Origin: Syntrophomonas sp. UBA5314
Lineage (GTDB): Bacteria > Bacillota > Syntrophomonadia > Syntrophomonadales > Syntrophomonadaceae
DNA length: 64,000 nt
Reading direction: 5' to 3'
Assembly (NCBI GenBank): GCA_002410325.1
Contig: DHRK01000044.1
Span: 3,237-67,236 of the forward strand
The position numbers and the translations under genes are program-made. The notes beneath the pieces are model-generated. The model was not told the DNA's origin and did no database searches. It was given only the letters and a program-made list of their open reading frames with translations. Positions 25,938 through 34,652 of this stretch are shown one piece after another. Every line of letters begins with the position of its first letter. Position 1 is the first letter of the stretch.

Positions 25938-27002
25938 CTAAGAACCGTATGTCAAATATACCTTGGCACGAGGCGGTCTCCCTGGCTGAAAATCTATTTT
26001 GATATGGCTGATGACGCGTAAGATTATTTTTCGCGGGCTCCAGAAGTCATCAGGATCTGGATGGTATTTAGAGCCACCGGGCCAGTTTAATATGGCTTGA
26101 CTTTTATTCGGCAAACACCACTTTTTATCCACCAACAATTCAAGAAGTGCCGGCCCGCTGGGGTTTTCCCGCTGTTCGCGAACTGTATTAACTGGCGTAT
26201 ACTTGAGTTCAATACCTACTTTGGGACCGAAAACAGTACCGATATCAAGGTCTACCGCCAAAAAACGGGGTGCCAGATGGAGAAATTCCTGTTGAAAATC
26301 AGGATAATCTTCCAGGGTAGTAATTCCTAAATCTTTCAAACCGGTCAATACCTCTGACAGCTTGCCGTTAAACGCGCATAATCGCAATGGTGATGCCGGA
26401 CGGGAAAGCATCAATCCCACCTGAAACGACGAACACAAAGGACCCATCGTTCGTAAGCAAGTGACCAGCAAATCTCTCTGTACGGATGGCAAGTCATAAT
26501 TAAAAGCGGCAAGTCCTTTCAAAATTGCCGTAACAGAGTTGTCAACGCTATTGTTCTCAACGCCGAAAAAAACACTGGGAACAGGTAAACCTGGAGGTGG
26601 GCCGGATACATCAAATTCGAACCAAAGCCCTTCAGCCAGGTCTTTACATAGAGATTCGCCCGTGTACCATTGATCGGCGAAGTTTAATATGCGCCGCCAA
26701 ACCGAATTAACTCTAAAGTTTTCAGGTAAGATTTTCAATGAATGCTCTGCTTTGTTAACTAGCTCACCCCAATCATGACGGTCTATATATAGAGAGTAAC
26801 CGCCATCGTTGGCGTTTTCGCCAATCGGACTTTCTAGAATGAATGTTCTAGCCGGGGCGATAAAGTTAAGCGTTTCAGCAAGTGTTTTATAATGGCCGCT
26901 ATCATCCCGGCCATACAGGTTATGCAAGGCTGCATCAGCGCGCAGCCCGCGAAAGTAATCTCCTGGAGTGTAGATTGTAGAATCTCTGGCCGTAATCGGC
27001 AT
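25938..27002 (-). CDS. Uncharacterised protein linked to the RiPP locus
   Basis: A 354-residue soluble protein; I do not recognise the family. Notable are PPPGLPVPSVFFGVENN, AVDLDIGTVFGPKVGIELKY and a C-terminal strand RAKVYLTYGS. There is no membrane segment, no signal peptide, and no obvious P-loop, protease or transporter motif. The DLDIG...GIELKY...AKVYLTY alternation recalls beta-barrel enzymes such as peptide prenyltransferases, but this is a weak impression. It starts 67 bases after the radical-SAM gene on the same strand, so it is probably a second tailoring or partner enzyme for the Nif11 peptide. Confidence 0.7.
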   Translation of the reverse strand: MPITARDSTIYTPGDYFRGLRADAALHNLYGRDDSGHYKTLAETLNFIAPARTFILESPIGENANDGGYSLYIDRHDWGELVNKAEHSLKILPENFRVNSVWRRILNFADQWYTGESLCKDLAEGLWFEFDVSGPPPGLPVPSVFFGVENNSVDNSVTAILKGLAAFNYDLPSVQRDLLVTCLRTMGPLCSSFQVGLMLSRPASPLRLCAFNGKLSEVLTGLKDLGITTLEDYPDFQQEFLHLAPRFLAVDLDIGTVFGPKVGIELKYTPVNTVREQRENPSGPALLELLVDKKWCLPNKSQAILNWPGGSKYHPDPDDFWSPRKIILRVISHIKIDFQPGRPPRAKVYLTYGS

Positions 27003-27069
27003 AATTCCCCTCCTGTTAAGCTTAGCCAGGGCGTGTATCCTGGGTGATTCGGTGAAAGTAGAAAGTTTT

Positions 27070-28470
27070 TTAAAAATCTAGCGGGCATGGCTTGGGAGGA
27101 AAGATTTGCTGCTCTACCAGAAACGCCTTATCCTCATCCTCCAGCCTGCCAATGATGGTTGCGGCCAGTTCAAGTTCCCGACATCTCAAACGACACATAT
27201 CCTCGGAAGGTTCGCTTATCGACCCGCAAGACCCGGCGTTGTCATGCTTGCATCCTCCGGCACAGTAATACCTTGCAAAACAAGCGGTGCATTTCCCATT
27301 GCCGGTTGTAGGACTTTTTTGATATTTTTCCCGGTTTAGGCCCTGGGCGAAGACACTGCCCAATTTGTATTCATCCTGCCCTACGAAACGGTGACATAAA
27401 TAGATATCCCCCGTACATGAGACCCCCGCCAATCCAAGACCGGCCCCGCAGGCATGGCGCCTTTTAGTATTATGTAACAAAGCGATCAATCCTTGATATA
27501 ACTGACTCTTATCCGTGAAACTCTTTAAAGCTTCCCTATCTCTATTTCTGGCAAGACGCATCCATGTTTCGGCCTCTTCTTCCAGCGCCTGTAGGAGAAC
27601 CCGGGTGTCTCTGTCTGAGTTTGGGTTCCCTGGCTTTCCTTGAAACAGGGATTGGGAAACCGGCATAACGGAAATTTGTTCAAAGCCTATTTCCTGCAAG
27701 GCATTTTTTATATATTGGGGATCGGTATTGCCGAGGATTACTGCATGGCCGGGGGCTTCGGGCAATACTGCCAGCAGTTTTCTTATTTTGGGTACAGTGG
27801 AGTCATATGTCCCTGCGCCGTTTACATAAGGACGTTGCGCATCTTGTATCTCCTGGGGACCATCAAAACTGATCATGACCTGTATCTGGTGTTCTTTTAT
27901 AAAGACAATTTTTTCATCATCCAAAAGAGTCGCATTAGTGGTAGTATGGGAAACAACTTGCTTATCCATCTCCTGCACTCTTTTTTCAGCGTATTCCACA
28001 ACTGCTTTCATCAGAGGAAAGTTCAGGAAAGGTTCGCCGCCGAAAAAGCCGATATACAGCTTTTTGATTTTTCCCGATTGTTCCAGCATCCAGTCAACGG
28101 CCTGAAAAGCAGTGCTTTCTTCCATCATGCCACCAGCGCCGTATTTACCGCCGTCTCCATAACAGTAAACGCACTTTAAATTGCAGGACTGGGTAAGTAA
28201 AAGAGTCATATTTACAACAGGAACGGGTTCTTTATATTTTCCGGGTTTGGCTTTAGGATTTTGTTCCTCTTCTATCGATAGCAATCCCAGTTTGTCAAGT
28301 TGTTCTTCCATGAGAGGCTCTATTGGAGCATCCGGATCAGCGGTAATCGCTGTTAGTGCCCCGGCTGTTTTTTCATCTATTGAACAGGTACACATCTCTT
28401 CAATATTGATGGCATACCAGCGGCCTTGATGATTAAACAGGTGGTATGGCTTTACGACTTTTTGTTCCAT
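27070..28470 (-). CDS. Radical SAM/SPASM maturase for the Nif11 peptide
   Basis: A 466-residue peptide-modifying enzyme. The N-terminal ~70 residues (KPYHLFNHQGRWYAINIEEM) look like a peptide-recognition region; the radical-SAM cluster is CNLKCVYC (Cys96, 100, 103); the C-terminal SPASM region binds two more clusters (CGAGLG, CTGDIYLC, CTACFARYYCAGGC, CRLRC). The sequence is like the QhpD/PeaB branch, which makes sulfur-to-carbon thioether links in peptides. With the Nif11 leader upstream it would produce a thioether-bridged peptide (ranthipeptide-like). The reading of product type is inference. It is transcribed away from yyaL, together with the 354-residue gene. Confidence 0.9.
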   Translation of the reverse strand: MEQKVVKPYHLFNHQGRWYAINIEEMCTCSIDEKTAGALTAITADPDAPIEPLMEEQLDKLGLLSIEEEQNPKAKPGKYKEPVPVVNMTLLLTQSCNLKCVYCYGDGGKYGAGGMMEESTAFQAVDWMLEQSGKIKKLYIGFFGGEPFLNFPLMKAVVEYAEKRVQEMDKQVVSHTTTNATLLDDEKIVFIKEHQIQVMISFDGPQEIQDAQRPYVNGAGTYDSTVPKIRKLLAVLPEAPGHAVILGNTDPQYIKNALQEIGFEQISVMPVSQSLFQGKPGNPNSDRDTRVLLQALEEEAETWMRLARNRDREALKSFTDKSQLYQGLIALLHNTKRRHACGAGLGLAGVSCTGDIYLCHRFVGQDEYKLGSVFAQGLNREKYQKSPTTGNGKCTACFARYYCAGGCKHDNAGSCGSISEPSEDMCRLRCRELELAATIIGRLEDEDKAFLVEQQIFPPKPCPLDF

Positions 28471-28836
28471 AATATCTCGTCCTACCTTAAAATAACCGAT
28501 TTAATTATCAACTTCATTAAACCGTTTGTCCTTCATCATACGAAAGAATTTACCCTAAAGGATTTCACTTAATTTTTCAAGGTCAAACAGTGCCTGAATA
28601 ACAGCAGAACAACAGCAATCGTATAGTTATAATTTAAATATCGGCAAATTAGTCCTTTGATTTAGTAAAGGAATTGATGTTCTCTAAACTAAACTTGAAA
28701 TGGCTGAAATTATGAGTGCTTAACAATTATTTCAAGAAAATTCCGTAAAGTTTAATATCATAAGGAATCTAAACACATAAACGCCTGCAGAACTCACAAA
28801 ACTAAGCGAGGGATAATAATAACGGGAGTTGAAGTC
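28471..28836. other. Divergent promoter region
   Basis: About 365 bases between the radical-SAM gene (minus) and full-length yyaL (plus). The last ~100 bases resemble the region before truncated copy 1 at 17.8 kb, including ACACATAA and AGAACTC blocks. No gene was found. Promoters are presumed on both strands but cannot be placed. Confidence 0.5.
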
Positions 28837-30867
28837 ATGTCAGATACAAACCGCCTTATAAACGAAAAAAGCCCTTATTTGCTCCAGCACGCCCATGATC
28901 CCGTGGACTGGTTCGCCTGGGGGGAAGAAGCCTTTGACAAAGCGAAAAGGGAAGACAAGCCGATTTTCTTGAGTATTGGATATTCCGCCTGTCACTGGTG
29001 CCATGTGATGCACCGAGAATCGTTCCAGAGTAAGTTGATAGCTGATTTATTGAATGAAGGCTTTGTCTCAATAAAAGTGGACCGGGAGGAGCGGCCGGAT
29101 ATTGACTCGATATACATGTCGGTATGCCAGGCTCTGAACGGGCACGGGGGCTGGCCGTTGACTATTGTGATAACACCGGAAAAGCTGCCGTTTTTTGCGG
29201 CAACTTATCTGCCTCCTTCCAGCCAGCGGGGGATGACCGGGCTGGATGAGCTGCTGCCAAGGATCAGAGATATTTGGGAAAACGACCGGACATCGGTTGA
29301 AACTGCCGGAGAGAGGATCCGCGAATGGCTCAAGCGTGATGGAAATGCCGGATGGGACGGAGCACTGGATGAAAAGCTGCTGCAGCAAGCCTACCATTAC
29401 CTGGCCAAGAGTTTTGACCCCCAGTACGGCGGATTTACCCGGGCGCCCAAATTTCCGTCCCCCCATCAGCTTTTGTTTTTACTTCGCTATCATCACCACT
29501 ACAAGGAAGAAAAGGCCCTAATGATGGTGGACAAGACGCTAGAAGCCATGTATCGGGGAGGAATCTACGACCACCTGGGGGGTGGATTTGCCCGCTATTC
29601 AACGGACCGGCAATGGTTGATTCCCCATTTCGAGAAGATGCTCTATGACAACGCCCTGCTGGCTATGACCTATCTTGAAGCCTTTCAGCTTGGCGGGCGG
29701 GAAATATATTGTGATGTGGCTCGTGAGGTGTTTAGCTACGTCCTTAAAGATATGCGCTCGCCCGAGGGGGGCTTCTACTCGGGTGAGGATGCCGACAGTG
29801 AAGGAGTAGAGGGGCGTTTTTACGTGTGGCGCCCCGAGCAGGTGGCAGAGGTTCTGGGAGATGAAGCAGCAGAATTCTGCAGGACTTACGGGATCAGCCA
29901 GGAAGGCAATTTTGAAGGGGCAAACGTGCCCAACCTGCTGCACAGGCTGCCCGAGCCCGGTGAAAGGGAAAGGCTGAAGCGGATGCGGGAAGCACTGCGG
30001 GTAAAACGGGAGGAACGGAGCAAGCCGGGAAAAGATGACAAGATTCTTTGCGCCTGGAATGCCCTGATGATAGGCGCCCTGGCTATTGGCGCCCGGGTTC
30101 TAAAAGACCCTTCCTACCTGCAAGCAGCCCGGGATGCAGTTGATTTCATCTTGACCCGTATGCGGCGGCCGGCCGGACGTTTGCTGGCCCGCTACCGGGA
30201 GGGTGAATCTCGCTACGAAGCCTATCTCGATGACTATGCTTTTTTGATCTGGGCTCTGCTTGAACTTTACCAGGCCGGCTTTAATCCCCGGGATTTAAAA
30301 ACTGCCCTGGAGTTGAATGATGAAATGATTAAATATTTCTGGGATGATCATTCGGCGGGCTTTTTCCTCTATGGATCAGACGCCGAACAGCTTATTCATA
30401 GACCTAAAGAGCTCTATGACGGAGCTCTGCCCTCGGGCAATTCCGTCGCCGCTTTGAATTTACTGCGCCTGGCGCGTCTGACCGGGCGCCTGGATTTGGA
30501 AGAACGTGCAGCCCGCTTGATGAAATATTTTGCTGGACAGGCGAACGAGGCGCCCGGCGGTCACACTTTTTACCTGATGGCTTTGCTATACTATCTGGTT
30601 CCAGGAAGTGAAATCACAATAATCGGGGAGCGTGACCAGACCGCTACGCTGGCAATGCTTGATGAAATGGCCTCTGCTTACCGCCCTTTTACCCAGATCT
30701 TATTTAAGGAAGCAAGCGTTGACCCGGCAGAGTACGATATCCTTCCCAGCCTGCAATCGCTTAAAGGAGAACCTGAGCGGGTCATAGCCTACCTGTGCAG
30801 CGGGCACACCTGCCAGCCCCCGATCTACTCGCTGGATGAACTGCAAGCCCAAACCAGGAATCTTTAG
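28837..30867 (+). CDS. yyaL: YyaL, DUF255 thioredoxin-fold / six-hairpin protein
   Basis: A 676-residue protein, full length for the family (spermatogenesis-associated SSP411 / YyaL). The N-terminal domain is thioredoxin-like with a CxxC in YSACHWCHVMHRESF; the second domain resembles six-hairpin glycosidases (GGIYDHLGGGFARYSTDRQW, HFEKMLYDNALLAMTYLEA, SGEDADSEGVEGRFY, APKFPSPHQLLFLLRY). Its function is unknown; a role in sugar or protein disulphide chemistry is suggested by fold. The nucleotides coding CHWCHV are the site where the two partial copies upstream break off, so this gene appears to be the target of repeated integrations. The start ATG 28837 follows CGGGAG. Confidence 0.92.
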   Translation: MSDTNRLINEKSPYLLQHAHDPVDWFAWGEEAFDKAKREDKPIFLSIGYSACHWCHVMHRESFQSKLIADLLNEGFVSIKVDREERPDIDSIYMSVCQALNGHGGWPLTIVITPEKLPFFAATYLPPSSQRGMTGLDELLPRIRDIWENDRTSVETAGERIREWLKRDGNAGWDGALDEKLLQQAYHYLAKSFDPQYGGFTRAPKFPSPHQLLFLLRYHHHYKEEKALMMVDKTLEAMYRGGIYDHLGGGFARYSTDRQWLIPHFEKMLYDNALLAMTYLEAFQLGGREIYCDVAREVFSYVLKDMRSPEGGFYSGEDADSEGVEGRFYVWRPEQVAEVLGDEAAEFCRTYGISQEGNFEGANVPNLLHRLPEPGERERLKRMREALRVKREERSKPGKDDKILCAWNALMIGALAIGARVLKDPSYLQAARDAVDFILTRMRRPAGRLLARYREGESRYEAYLDDYAFLIWALLELYQAGFNPRDLKTALELNDEMIKYFWDDHSAGFFLYGSDAEQLIHRPKELYDGALPSGNSVAALNLLRLARLTGRLDLEERAARLMKYFAGQANEAPGGHTFYLMALLYYLVPGSEITIIGERDQTATLAMLDEMASAYRPFTQILFKEASVDPAEYDILPSLQSLKGEPERVIAYLCSGHTCQPPIYSLDELQAQTRNL

Positions 30868-30960
30868 GCCTGGTCTGAATTAATTCCAGGGCATAAACCA
30901 GGCGGAGCCTTTGATAACGAGTTGCCCAAAAAAGCGATTCGGTGTCAGGAGGTGGACGGT

Positions 30961-31017
30961 ATGTTCGGACTAATAAGTATATTCCTTGATCGGAGCAGGG
31001 GGAAGCGGATGTCCTAA
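30961..31017 (+). CDS. Possible 18-residue leader peptide
   Basis: AGGAGGT (30947-30953), a full Shine-Dalgarno match, stands 7 bases before ATG 30961. The frame of 18 codons (FGLISIFLDRSRGKRMS after Met) ends TAA 31015 inside a hairpin. It may be a translated leader for the downstream gene or chance; no family is known. Confidence 0.35.
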   Translation: MFGLISIFLDRSRGKRMS

Positions 31018-31040
31018 TCCTCCTGCTTCAGCTATTTTTT
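30994..31040 (+). terminator. Terminator after yyaL / leader attenuator
   Basis: A 9-bp stem (one G-T pair): AGCAGGGGG (30994-31002) and CCTCCTGCT (31019-31027), then TTTTTT at 31035-31040. Its left arm overlaps the small frame at 30961. Confidence 0.65.
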
Positions 31041-31162
31041 AGGCCTATCAGAGCCTGGAATTTACAGTTATATTTCCGACCGTCTAAAAATACATAGATA
31101 AGGGATGGTATGCCATTGGCTGATATTCGCATCCCAGGAAAAAGCCGGGGAGGGTGAAGTAC

Positions 31163-32131
31163 GTGAAAAGCCAATTGAGCGTAATTTTGTTGTTGGCAAT
31201 GATATTCACGTTGGGGGTCTATCCTTTAAATAGCTGCGCCTTGTATAATGAACCTCAACCTGACGATGCTCCCTCTAGCATTGATAGAACCGACTATCCA
31301 GCCCTTTATCTTCAAGAGCCGCCTGTATACGGGGAAGCGGTGTGGATGGTGCAGGCCCGTCTGAAAGAACTGGGCTATGATCTTGAGACCACCGGCTATT
31401 ACAATCTTGAAACCAGTTCCGCCATCCGTATGTTTCAGCTGGCCAACGGCCTGGAGGCCAACGGGGCGGTTTCTGACGTAGTCTGGAAAAACCTTTTCTA
31501 TGGACCTGACGGTGAACCCAATCTGCCTACTGACAGTACCATACCCGATAAAAAACGTCTGTATCTGGAAATCGACGTAGCCACTCGAACTATAAAACTG
31601 GTTGAAGAAGGTCAGGTAATCGTAAAATATCCAGTAGCGGTGGGCAAAAGCGAGACCCCGACTCCATTGGGAGAATGGAGGGTCGTACAGAAGAGCACCC
31701 ACTGGGGAAACGGTTTTGGCACCCGCTGGATGGGATTAAACGTACCCTGGGGGATTTTCGGCATTCATGGAACCGATAAGCCTTATTCGATAGGCACCTA
31801 CGCCTCGCACGGCTGCATTCGCATGTTCAACCGGGACGTAGAAAAGCTGTATCCCCAGGTGCCGCTGGGCATTACGGTGAGGATAGTCGAGAACGGCAAA
31901 ATGTTCCCGAAAGACCTGAAGCCAATCAAACTTAAAAAGAATTCCTACGGTCAACAGGTGGTTTACGTTCAAAGCCGGTTGAAAGAACTGGGGATCGAAC
32001 TGGACCGGGCCGATGGACGCTTTGGCAATATGACCGAGCTGTCTATAAAGTACTTTCAAGTGTGGCACGGTTTAAAGGTTACTGGAGAGATGGATGAAGA
32101 AACCTACCGGGCCATGGGCATGATCAAATAA
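31163..32131 (+). CDS. L,D-transpeptidase with two peptidoglycan-binding domains
   Basis: A secreted cell-wall enzyme of 322 residues: signal peptide (SVILLLAMIFTLGVYPLNS), a PG_binding_1 domain (VYGEAVWMVQARLKELGYDL), the YkuD catalytic domain with GIFGIHGTDKPYSIGTYA and SHGCIRMFNRDVEKL (catalytic cysteine in SHGC), and a second PG_binding_1 domain at the C-terminus (QQVVYVQSRLKELGIEL). It would make 3-3 cross-links or attach proteins to the wall. GTG 31163 lies 9 bases after GGGGAGG; GTG 31154 overlaps that site. It converges with the oxidoreductase operon across a hairpin. Confidence 0.92.
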   Translation: MKSQLSVILLLAMIFTLGVYPLNSCALYNEPQPDDAPSSIDRTDYPALYLQEPPVYGEAVWMVQARLKELGYDLETTGYYNLETSSAIRMFQLANGLEANGAVSDVVWKNLFYGPDGEPNLPTDSTIPDKKRLYLEIDVATRTIKLVEEGQVIVKYPVAVGKSETPTPLGEWRVVQKSTHWGNGFGTRWMGLNVPWGIFGIHGTDKPYSIGTYASHGCIRMFNRDVEKLYPQVPLGITVRIVENGKMFPKDLKPIKLKKNSYGQQVVYVQSRLKELGIELDRADGRFGNMTELSIKYFQVWHGLKVTGEMDEETYRAMGMIK

Positions 32132-32158
32132 ACAAAAGCCAGGGAAAAGCCAAGAAAG

Positions 32159-32195
32159 ACGGTCCTTTTGGTTCAGAAGCAACCAAAAGGACCGT
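32159..32195. terminator. Bidirectional hairpin, member of the GGACCTTTTG family
   Basis: A perfect 15-bp stem, ACGGTCCTTTTGGTT (32159-32173) and AACCAAAAGGACCGT (32181-32195), between convergent genes. A similar hairpin is found at 52804, 56093 and 47746. It could stop both transcripts. Confidence 0.75.
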
Positions 32196-32220
32196 TTCGC
32201 TGGCTATAAATATCATGAAA

Positions 32221-33159
32221 CTAAATCGTAATCTTCGCCCGTTCCCTCATAAAAGCGATCTCGCGGTCGATGTCGCCTTGAATTTCGGCGATGCGCTGCG
32301 CAGCGTCGGGGCCTTTAAGCAGGCGGTTGAAGCGACCCTGCTTCATCAGGTATTCATCCACCGGTACCGCGCCTTTTTTACCGCTGATGATAAGCGAGCT
32401 GGGGCTATTAAAGCTGATCTGGCGATTTTCCGCTTCCCATAACAACCAGGCGCCGCTGCGCACAGCCATACGGCTCATCTGCACGGTGTCAGGCATGTCG
32501 AACTGCCAGCCCAAATAGCAGGGAGCCAGAATTTCGATGTATTTCATGCCAGGGATGTTTTTGGCTTTTACCACCTTGTCGTACAGGTCGCCGGGGTAAG
32601 CCACGGTGGCGGTAGCCACGTAGGGAATATTGTGCTCCAGCATCAGCAGGGCCATGTTTTTCTTGGGCTGGCGCTTGCCGGTGGGGGTGGTGGTGGTGAA
32701 GCTGCCGCGCGGGGTGGCGCCGCTGCGTTGCACGCCGGTGTTGCTGTAGGCTTCGTTGTTATAACAAAAGTGAATGATATTATCGTTGCGCTCGGCGGCG
32801 GCTGAAAGGGCCTGGAAGCCGATGTCATAGGTGCCGCCATCGCCCACCCAACTGAATACGGTGGGCAGTTCGCCTTGCAGGCGGCCTTTTTCCTTCATTA
32901 TTTCAAGTGCGTGGGTAATACCGGAAGCCGAAGAGCCAGCCGATGCAAAGGTAATATTAATACAGGGCCAGTTGTATCCCAGCTTGGGGGTCATGCCCAT
33001 GCTGGCTACCGAGCAGGAGGGGGTCAGCAGCATAATGGCGTTTGGCCCTAAAGCCTTGCCCACGATGCGCAAGGCCATTGTGGCGGGGCAGCCGCCGCAG
33101 GCCCCGTTGCCGCTTAAAACCTGCTCAATATCCGGTAATTTTTTAATACTGGTAGCCAT
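32221..33159 (-). CDS. 2-oxoacid:ferredoxin oxidoreductase, beta (TPP) subunit
   Basis: A 312-residue thiamine-diphosphate subunit of the pyruvate/2-oxoisovalerate:ferredoxin oxidoreductase family. It starts with the iron-sulfur cysteine motif GACGGCPATMALRI, has the TPP motif SWVGDGGTYDIGFQALSAAAE and NEAYSNTGVQRSGATP. The substrate side (branched-chain or pyruvate-like) is set mostly by the alpha subunit; the T-box upstream points to branched-chain acids. The fourth gene of a gamma-delta-alpha-beta operon. ATG 33159 lies about 30 bases after the alpha-subunit stop. Confidence 0.92.
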   Translation of the reverse strand: MATSIKKLPDIEQVLSGNGACGGCPATMALRIVGKALGPNAIMLLTPSCSVASMGMTPKLGYNWPCINITFASAGSSASGITHALEIMKEKGRLQGELPTVFSWVGDGGTYDIGFQALSAAAERNDNIIHFCYNNEAYSNTGVQRSGATPRGSFTTTTPTGKRQPKKNMALLMLEHNIPYVATATVAYPGDLYDKVVKAKNIPGMKYIEILAPCYLGWQFDMPDTVQMSRMAVRSGAWLLWEAENRQISFNSPSSLIISGKKGAVPVDEYLMKQGRFNRLLKGPDAAQRIAEIQGDIDREIAFMRERAKITI

Positions 33160-33191
33160 ATCTCATCCATTCCTTTCATGGTCTAGGTTTT

Positions 33192-34322
33192 TTATTCATC
33201 CATCATGGCGCGGATCTCGGCGGCCATGAAGCGGCGGGTCAGATCGATGCCACCAATGCCCATTACCCGGTTTTTAACCGTGATGTCGTTGCGTCGGCCA
33301 AAGAGAACGCTTTTCAGCTCGGCAGCCAAAATGCCGCCGGGGTGGCCGAAGTTATAGTTGCGATCCAGTACCATCACCTGCGCGTTTTGCGGCAGGGCCT
33401 TGATGATATCCTCGGCCGGGAAGGGCAGGTACAGGCGCGGCCGCAACAGGCCGGCTTTGATGCCCTGCTCGCGCAGGATATCGATGGAAAGTCTTAATTC
33501 GGCTGCCATACTGTTGACTGCAAAGGCTACCACTTCGGCGTCTTCCAGGCGGTAGGTGTCGATGGTGTCGCCATCCCACATGCCGGTGATATCCTTGTAT
33601 TCCTGGGCCGCCTGCTTTACCAGCGGGATAGACGCCATGATATCGTCGGACAGCATCTGGCGGAAGGGCGCGTATTCGGATGCCATGGTCACGTTGCTGA
33701 AGGAAGAGGGATGAGCCGGGTCGAGCCGCCATTCCGGTTCATGCGGGGGCAGGAAACGGTCGATATCCTCCTGTGCTGGCAGGGTGAGGGGCATCAGACA
33801 ATGGGAGATGGCAAAACCGTCAAAGTTGACCATCACCGGGATATTGATCTGTTCGGCCACGCGGAAGGCCTGCAAAATGGTGTTGAACACCTCCTGATTG
33901 GAGGAGCAGTGATATTGGATCCAGCCGGTATCGCGCTGGGCAAATGAGTCCTGATGATCGGCCCACAGGGTCCAGGGGGCAAAAATACCGCGGTTGACAT
34001 TGCACATTACCACCGGCAGACGTCCGCCGGAAGCCATGTGTAAAACTTCGTGCATATACAGCAGGCCGTTAGCCGAGGTGGCTGTGAAAACGCGGGCGCC
34101 GGCAGCAGCTGCGGCCACGGCAGCGGCCAGAACGCTGTGTTCGCCTTCCACCGGAATGAAGCGGGCGTTCAACTCGCCATTTTCAACCATGGCGGCCACC
34201 GCTTCCATAATGCTGGTCTGGGGGGTGATGGGGTAGCCGGGTACTACGTCCACCCGGGCGCTTTTTACGGCCAGCGCGGCGGCATAGGCGCCGGTTTCCA
34301 TTCTAACTTGCGCTGTTTTCAT
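33192..34322 (-). CDS. 2-oxoacid:ferredoxin oxidoreductase, alpha subunit
   Basis: A 376-residue subunit holding the pyrimidine-binding part of the TPP site and the CoA domain. It reads AALAVKSARVDVVPGYPITP, VEGEHSVLAAAVAAAAAGAR, TSANGLLYMHEVLHMASG and CNVNRGIFAPWTLWADHQDS. ATG 34322 is chosen: AGGAGGAG stands 8 bases upstream and the longer frame reads through the delta gene in another frame. Members of this class oxidise 2-oxoacids to acyl-CoA, CO2 and reduced ferredoxin, or work in reverse to carboxylate. Confidence 0.92.
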   Translation of the reverse strand: MKTAQVRMETGAYAAALAVKSARVDVVPGYPITPQTSIMEAVAAMVENGELNARFIPVEGEHSVLAAAVAAAAAGARVFTATSANGLLYMHEVLHMASGGRLPVVMCNVNRGIFAPWTLWADHQDSFAQRDTGWIQYHCSSNQEVFNTILQAFRVAEQINIPVMVNFDGFAISHCLMPLTLPAQEDIDRFLPPHEPEWRLDPAHPSSFSNVTMASEYAPFRQMLSDDIMASIPLVKQAAQEYKDITGMWDGDTIDTYRLEDAEVVAFAVNSMAAELRLSIDILREQGIKAGLLRPRLYLPFPAEDIIKALPQNAQVMVLDRNYNFGHPGGILAAELKSVLFGRRNDITVKNRVMGIGGIDLTRRFMAAEIRAMMDE

Positions 34323-34326
34323 ACTG

Positions 34327-34584
34327 CTACTCCTCCTTTTGCATGCTGATTGCGCCGGTGGGGCATTCCGTGGCGCACACCCCGCAGCCCTTGCAGTAGC
34401 GGTAATCAATCGTAATTTCTTTGCGGTCAATGACCGCTTCCGGACAATATACCCAGCAAAATTGGCATTTGTTGCATATCTGAGAGTCCACGACCGGACG
34501 GTGCACTCGCCAGGAACCGGTGTCACCGCCGGCTCCCTTCATCGGCCAGGAAATGGGCCGGTAGGCTTTAGTAACTGATTTCAT
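34327..34584 (-). CDS. 2-oxoacid:ferredoxin oxidoreductase, delta subunit (2x[4Fe-4S])
   Basis: An 85-residue ferredoxin-like subunit with two CxxCxxCxxxCP motifs: ICNKCQFCWVYCPEAV and YCKGCGVCATECPTGAI. It moves electrons from the TPP site to free ferredoxin. The ATG 34584 follows GGAATGG and its stop is 4 bases before the alpha start. Confidence 0.93.
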   Translation of the reverse strand: MKSVTKAYRPISWPMKGAGGDTGSWRVHRPVVDSQICNKCQFCWVYCPEAVIDRKEITIDYRYCKGCGVCATECPTGAISMQKEE

Positions 34585-34652
34585 TTTTCCATTCCTTTCG
34601 CTAATCCAAATATAACGAGGCGATAAGATATTCCCCGCTGCTTAAAAACCCG

